Of a DNA stretch of 33,493 nt, positions 30,201 to 33,493 are shown piece by piece. Location: the NCBI GenBank assembly GCA_937859005.1, contig CALLYR010000606.1, positions 1-33,493 of the forward strand, in the 5' to 3' direction. The notes under the pieces are model-generated. The model saw only the letters and a program-made list of their open reading frames with translations. It was not told the origin of the DNA and searched no databases. How positions within the stretch are numbered: position 1 is the stretch's first letter; each line of letters begins with the position of its first letter. Source of the DNA: an uncultured Paracoccus sp. (GTDB taxonomy: Bacteria > Pseudomonadota > Alphaproteobacteria > Rhodobacterales > Rhodobacteraceae). The position numbers and the translations under genes are program-made.

Positions 30201-31502
30201 ATGGCCCTCCAACTGCGCACTCTCGCGACCTTCGCCGCGCCCAGCGACATTCCGGCGCGCGCCCCCATGCCGGACGATGCGGCGGGCTATGTCGATTTCA
30301 CGGCCAACCTGCACATGACGGCGGCGGCTGCCGAAGTCTCGAATGCCTCAGCGCTGGTGTTTTCGCGCGACAACACGCCCCGGTCCGGCCTCTACTACGG
30401 GCGCGAGGGACTGGCGGCTGGCGCACATACTACGTGGGACCGGATAGAATACGATGCTGCGGGAAACCCGCTGGGCCTGCTGGTCGAGCAGACCTGGACG
30501 CAGATCGTCACGGATGCGATGCGCACCAATCTCGCACTCGGAACGGCAGTCGGGGCAGCGGTCGCAGCCAGCGGCATGGCGGAACAGCCTTGGGCGCAGT
30601 GGTATGCGGTCACGCCATCCGGCGCTGGCGAGGCCAGCCTGACGCTGACCACCGCCAGCGTGACGGCCAATCACTACGTCTATATACACTTCGATGTGCG
30701 GGGTGAGGGCGTGGTGCAGGTCGGGCTGAACGACGCCGGGATTACGGGGTTTGCCAATTTCGACCTGACCGCTGGCGAGGTCTATCGCAGCGATACATCG
30801 ACGGGGGCCAGCATGATCCGCCGCCCCGGTGGCGGGTGGACGGTCATGGTGCGCCTGCGCTGGGGGGGCGCAGCGGGTGTGAGCCATCCCTATGTCGCCT
30901 CCGTCGCCAGCCTGACCACGGGACTGCGCGGTGCGTCGGGACGGGCGTTCGACTTACGCGCGCCGCGTGTAGCGGCCAACGCCTCGGGCGGCTTGCCGGA
31001 GAGGTCGGCTTTCGAATTGTTCAAGCGCGAGTCGGACCTGATCTTTCCCGTGGCAGGGCTGATGGACCTGGCGGGCGACTTCACCTGCGCCTTCCGGGCG
31101 CGCAGCGGGTTCTTCAACGACCGCAGTGGGGCGAGCCTGTTCCTGCTGCGCAACGGGACGACCAGCGGGACCGAAATCCGGTTCAATGCCACTAATACCC
31201 TGATCGCGCGGCAGACCAGTGGCAACCTGATCGTGGCCGAGAACCCGTCGATCCGCTGGACGCCGGAGACGATCTATCGCGTCGGCGTGTCGCGCAGGGG
31301 CAGCCAGATCGCGGTCATGGTCAACGACCTGCACATAGGCTTCGACACGGGTGCGGCGGTCGCGGACGCCACGCCGGAGCTGTTCGGATCGTGGGACACA
31401 TCCGGCAGTAATAGCTGGTCCGGGCATCTCCAGAAGTGTATCTGGTGGTCACAGGGGCGCGCACCTGCCGATCTCGCAGCGCTGGTGGACCGCTGGCTGT
31501 GA
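30201..31502 (+). CDS. Third receptor-binding protein with lectin-like C-terminus
   Basis: A 433-residue protein that begins one base after the tailspike stop. The N-terminal 90 residues (LRTLATFAAPSDIPARAPMP, then DNTPRSGLYYGREGL) may be an attachment or collar region. Residues about 110-250 are beta-rich with Ser/Thr turns (GEASLTLTTASVTANHYVYI). From about 280 to the end the pattern matches a concanavalin A/LamG-like beta sandwich (FTCAFRARSGFFNDRSG, YRVGVSRRGSQIAVMVNDLHI, then WSGHLQKCIWWSQGRAP). It is likely an accessory fibre or tip that binds glycan; the fold is inferred by eye. Its stop overlaps the GTG of the next frame. Confidence 0.75.
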   Translation: MALQLRTLATFAAPSDIPARAPMPDDAAGYVDFTANLHMTAAAAEVSNASALVFSRDNTPRSGLYYGREGLAAGAHTTWDRIEYDAAGNPLGLLVEQTWTQIVTDAMRTNLALGTAVGAAVAASGMAEQPWAQWYAVTPSGAGEASLTLTTASVTANHYVYIHFDVRGEGVVQVGLNDAGITGFANFDLTAGEVYRSDTSTGASMIRRPGGGWTVMVRLRWGGAAGVSHPYVASVASLTTGLRGASGRAFDLRAPRVAANASGGLPERSAFELFKRESDLIFPVAGLMDLAGDFTCAFRARSGFFNDRSGASLFLLRNGTTSGTEIRFNATNTLIARQTSGNLIVAENPSIRWTPETIYRVGVSRRGSQIAVMVNDLHIGFDTGAAVADATPELFGSWDTSGSNSWSGHLQKCIWWSQGRAPADLAALVDRWL

Positions 31503-31660
31503 TCCGCCTGCTCCGCGCCCTGTTTGCCAGCCCCGATGCCGAGCGCGACCCGGCGGCATGGGCGACGCGCATGGCAGCGCATGTCGGCGTGGGCGCGGTG
31601 CTATGACTGCTGGTCTGACCAGTCGAGCCGCTGGAGATGTTCATCCTGTGGCCGACATCT
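31499..31660 (+). pseudogene. Decayed short membrane-protein gene with two in-frame TGA codons
   Basis: A GTG at 31499, overlapping the upstream stop (GTGA), opens a frame reading VIRLLRALFASPDAERDPAA... and stopping at TGA 31604-31606 after 35 codons. Reading through gives AVL*LLV*PVEPLEMFILWP, where both stops fall where Trp would fit a hydrophobic segment (TGG to TGA at 31604-31606 and 31616-31618). The frame then runs on into the cargo region, whose sequence no longer resembles it. I interpret this as a broken small membrane protein cut off by the cargo insertion. A genuine 35-residue peptide remains possible. Confidence 0.5.
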
Positions 31661-31783
31661 GGCAGCGCGTTGTTTGAAAACACATTGGCAGCCCTCAAAA
31701 GGGGCTGCTCTGTCGACTCGCGTCGCGAAAGAAAACCGTGCATAATTTCACTGGCGCCTTCCTGGCGCAGGAGAGTCGAAGGC

Positions 31784-31978
31784 ATGAAGCGCTCAGCCAA
31801 GACATCCGGCTCGTCTGCCGACGCCTATGAGCGGCGGTATGAACGTCTGCTGCGATATCTGATGAAGAGACGCCGTCGCACGTTGAAAGAGTCGAGCGAG
31901 GTGGACCTTGAAGTCAGAGACGCAAGAAGAAGCATCAGCCAAGGTGCGCGAAGGACAGACCACAGATTCCGTCTTTGA
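31784..31978 (+). CDS. 64-residue basic protein before the DUF6414-like gene
   Basis: A 64-residue protein beginning MKRSAKTSGSSADAYERRYE and containing KRRRRTLKESSEVDLEVRD. It is highly basic (many Arg/Lys) with no membrane segment. GGAGAG and GAAGG lie before the ATG. It overlaps the start of the following gene by 71 bases, so the two may be coupled. No family recognised; a nucleic-acid-binding or small regulatory partner is possible. The AT-richer bases match the DUF6414-like gene rather than the phage. Confidence 0.5.
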   Translation: MKRSAKTSGSSADAYERRYERLLRYLMKRRRRTLKESSEVDLEVRDARRSISQGARRTDHRFRL

Positions 31979-32852
31979 TTTTCTCTATCACGATGGTCGC
32001 CGGGTTGCGTCCTTCCTTGCACAGTTCGATCCTTCAGGAAGCGTGACACAGATTTCTCAAGGCACAGCTGCAGAGCGCGTGAAAGCGGATATCCAGAAGC
32101 TGGAGGGGACGGCCAGCATACCTGCTGTAGCGAAAGGTGTTATGACCAGCACCGACGAGGTTCGGAACCGGCGGCAGGATGAAATCATGCGCGTGTATGA
32201 TCCCATGTGGGCCAACGCGCGCGAGCTGCTTGACCTTCTTGACAAGCGCGGAATGATCCAACGGGATCTTGCGAATGCCAGGCTTGGCCAGATCGTTTTG
32301 GCGTCTGGATCGCTAGACATCTATGACTTGAAGATCATGTCAGGAATATGGAGTCTCAATTCGATAAAGAAATCGATTGCGGCTGGCCAAAGTCAGTGGC
32401 CGAAGCTCAGCAAGGCGGTGCAAAGCACCCCTGCCGGGAAAAGGTTGAAGGCCGAGTTTGATCAGGCCCAAAAGGCAGCGAAAGATGGGATGGAGCTCTT
32501 CATAGAGATGGCGCCCAGTCTCCCGCACTCAGCACATGCTGTGGTCCAAACTATCAACGAAGAGAAACTTTGGTGTAATATCGACCCATCCGGACTTTCC
32601 ATGTCACCATCCGATATCTTGTTGAAACATGGAATCGCTGTGCCCGGCGAGTGGGTGATCTTAGGTATACTTGATGCTGTGCCAGAACCTGTTGAAATGA
32701 GGAACAGGCCACAGACACCTGACGGACAGGAGATGGTAGTTAAAGTATTCGAGACGCTTGCCCCAATAATCAGAACCTTCTTCGGAAGGCCTGAAACAGC
32801 GTATGGGATAACACCTCTGTTAATTTTTCGGGAAACCTCGGCACCTACCTAA
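31908..32852 (+). CDS. DUF6414-like protein
   Basis: A 314-residue protein starting with TTG at 31908 (GAGG six bases upstream). A segment near the N-terminus, FDFLYHDGRRVASFLAQF (about 23-40), followed by a Gly/Ser/Thr-rich stretch, resembles the signature of DUF6414 proteins (an initial strand, a YxDxxRVxSxLAQ-type helix). The middle is helical and charged; the C-terminus is alpha/beta with no transmembrane segment. The biochemical role of this family is not known to me. It has AT-richer composition than the structural genes and sits after a decayed gene, as a moron would. Protection against superinfection is a hypothesis. Confidence 0.7.
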   Translation: MKSETQEEASAKVREGQTTDSVFDFLYHDGRRVASFLAQFDPSGSVTQISQGTAAERVKADIQKLEGTASIPAVAKGVMTSTDEVRNRRQDEIMRVYDPMWANARELLDLLDKRGMIQRDLANARLGQIVLASGSLDIYDLKIMSGIWSLNSIKKSIAAGQSQWPKLSKAVQSTPAGKRLKAEFDQAQKAAKDGMELFIEMAPSLPHSAHAVVQTINEEKLWCNIDPSGLSMSPSDILLKHGIAVPGEWVILGILDAVPEPVEMRNRPQTPDGQEMVVKVFETLAPIIRTFFGRPETAYGITPLLIFRETSAPT

Positions 32853-32890
32853 CACAGGGGCCGCCCCAGAGATGCCGTATTGAACCACTG

Positions 32891-32927
32891 CGCCCCCGCC
32901 CGGTCTACCGGTGCGGGGGCGTTTTTT
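32891..32927 (+). terminator. Strong rho-independent terminator
   Basis: CGCCCCCGC (32891-32899) pairs with GCGGGGGCG (32913-32921), the loop can itself pair CCGG with CCGG, and a run of six Ts follows (32922-32927). It ends the rightmost + strand transcription unit, after the DUF6414-like gene. Confidence 0.9.
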
Positions 32928-32967
32928 GCGTTTCAGGGGGCGGATCATGCTCGGAATTATTCCGGCG

Positions 32968-33336
32968 CTATTCCTTGGCAGGCGGCGTCAGGTTCGACAC
33001 GCTGTCGATCAGCACCGTGATCTGCGTCCCATCAAGGCGAATCGCACCCGTCACATCGGCCGCGCAGCCGTCATCGGGCTCGCCATAGCCCTTCACTTCG
33101 CAAGCCTCGACCGCTTCCAGCGTGGGCCGGTCAACCGCCATCTCGGCGCGCAGCGAAGGCCCATGCTGCGGCTGGAAATAAATGCCCAAGCTCTTCATGA
33201 GGCCGATCCGGCCCGACGAGGAGAAGTCCTTCCCGTCGATGGTGCGCACGAGTTCGACCAGATCGGGCTTGTCCTGGGCGGCAGCTGCGCCGGGCAGGAG
33301 CGCTATGGCGATCAGTGCGGCAGAAAGGGCGTTCAT
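32968..33336 (-). CDS. Small secreted protein, unknown
   Basis: A 122-residue protein on the minus strand with a clear signal peptide: MNALSAALIAIALLPGAAAA, with likely cleavage after AAA at about 20. The mature part is acidic and beta-rich (LVELVRTIDGKDFSSSGRIG, then DVTGAIRLDGTQITVLIDSV), with two cysteines at about 79 and 91 that could form a disulphide in the periplasm. AGAGGATAG precedes the ATG. No lipobox. Family not recognised. It is expressed opposite to the phage late genes, so it is either another moron, which may alter the envelope of the lysogen, or the first host gene. Confidence 0.75.
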   Translation of the reverse strand: MNALSAALIAIALLPGAAAAQDKPDLVELVRTIDGKDFSSSGRIGLMKSLGIYFQPQHGPSLRAEMAVDRPTLEAVEACEVKGYGEPDDGCAADVTGAIRLDGTQITVLIDSVSNLTPPAKE

Positions 33337-33493
33337 GGCTATCCTCTTTGTCCAATGTCCTAAAGGTGCGATGCACGCCCGGGCCGTTCAAGCGGCTCGG
33401 ATGCGGATGAAAATGCGGGGGGTATCCGGCTGCAACGGTCCTCCGCTACCATTTAAACCCCTTGATTTGAAATCCAGATTTATGGACCCTCCG
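33337..33493. other. Non-coding right end; possible attachment region
   Basis: No gene is seen. The segment carries CCTCCGCTACCA at 33440-33451, a tRNA-3'-end-like string, and a second CCCTCCG at the edge, with an AT-richer interval between. A tRNA or att core could lie here or just beyond, but no cloverleaf could be drawn. The minus-strand secreted gene must have its promoter in this stretch. Confidence 0.25.

Noticed and set aside
31711..31746. Promoter before the 64-residue gene using CATAAT at 31741
   Set aside because: No acceptable -35 hexamer at 16-18 bases; the case is too weak to list as a feature, though the cargo must have a promoter near here.
33420..33493. tRNA gene suggested by CCTCCGCTACCA
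   Set aside because: No TTCRA-type T-loop and no cloverleaf could be drawn before it; only an att-like fragment is possible.
1..33493. CRISPR arrays, insertion sequences, rRNA, integrase or repressor genes
   Set aside because: No regularly spaced repeats, transposase or recombinase motifs, or RNA gene patterns were found. The early region of the prophage must lie outside the window.

Overview
The window is the late (morphogenesis, lysis and host-recognition) half of a tailed-phage genome, almost certainly an integrated prophage. The very GC-rich DNA, the codon use and the protein style fit an alphaproteobacterium of the Paracoccus/Rhodobacter type; this host call is inference, since no host marker gene is present. 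Nearly every structural gene is on the + strand, tightly packed, with TGATG or ATGA stop/start overlaps and clear Shine-Dalgarno sequences.

Layout. (1) 1-7475: end of an unknown upstream gene, then a lambda-type head module: small and large terminase (Nu1/GpA), lambda-family portal, gpW-like joining protein, S49 capsid protease with an internal in-frame scaffold start, gpD-like decoration protein and gpE-like major capsid protein. (2) 7533-8753: neck/tail-completion genes. (3) 8750-19055: a P2-type contractile tail: spike gpV, gp25/gpW, gpJ, gpI, a beta-helical fibre, sheath, tube, gpE and its -1 frameshift product, tape measure, gpU, gpX and hub gpD. The phage is therefore a myovirus with a lambda-like head and a P2-like tail. 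(4) 19071-22739: a clan GH-A glycoside hydrolase with a Pro-Glu linker, a chain of small overlapping membrane genes, an N-acetylmuramoyl-L-alanine amidase, another one-TM protein, a 27-residue Trp-rich peptide and an unknown protein. I read this as the lysis region.

(5) 22836-31502: a host-recognition region with two beta-helical tailspike-like proteins and a third fibre with a lectin-like C-terminus. It is interrupted by a minus-strand two-gene cargo (hexapeptide acetyltransferase, then an asparagine-synthetase-like protein without the N-terminal Cys) that is more AT-rich than its surroundings. (6) 31499-32852: a decayed short membrane gene with two apparent TGG-to-TGA changes, followed by a second AT-richer cargo: a 64-residue basic protein overlapping a DUF6414-like gene. 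(7) 32891-33493: a strong terminator, a minus-strand secreted protein and a non-coding end that may approach the attachment site.

How it works together: terminase and portal package DNA into a capsid matured by the S49 protease/scaffold. The contractile tail is assembled on the gpV/W/J/I/D baseplate with chaperones E/E' and the tape measure. The amidase and small membrane proteins release virions. The tailspikes and the glycosidase probably attack surface polysaccharide. The two cargo modules are the best candidates for lysogenic conversion or superinfection exclusion and are the least described part of the window.
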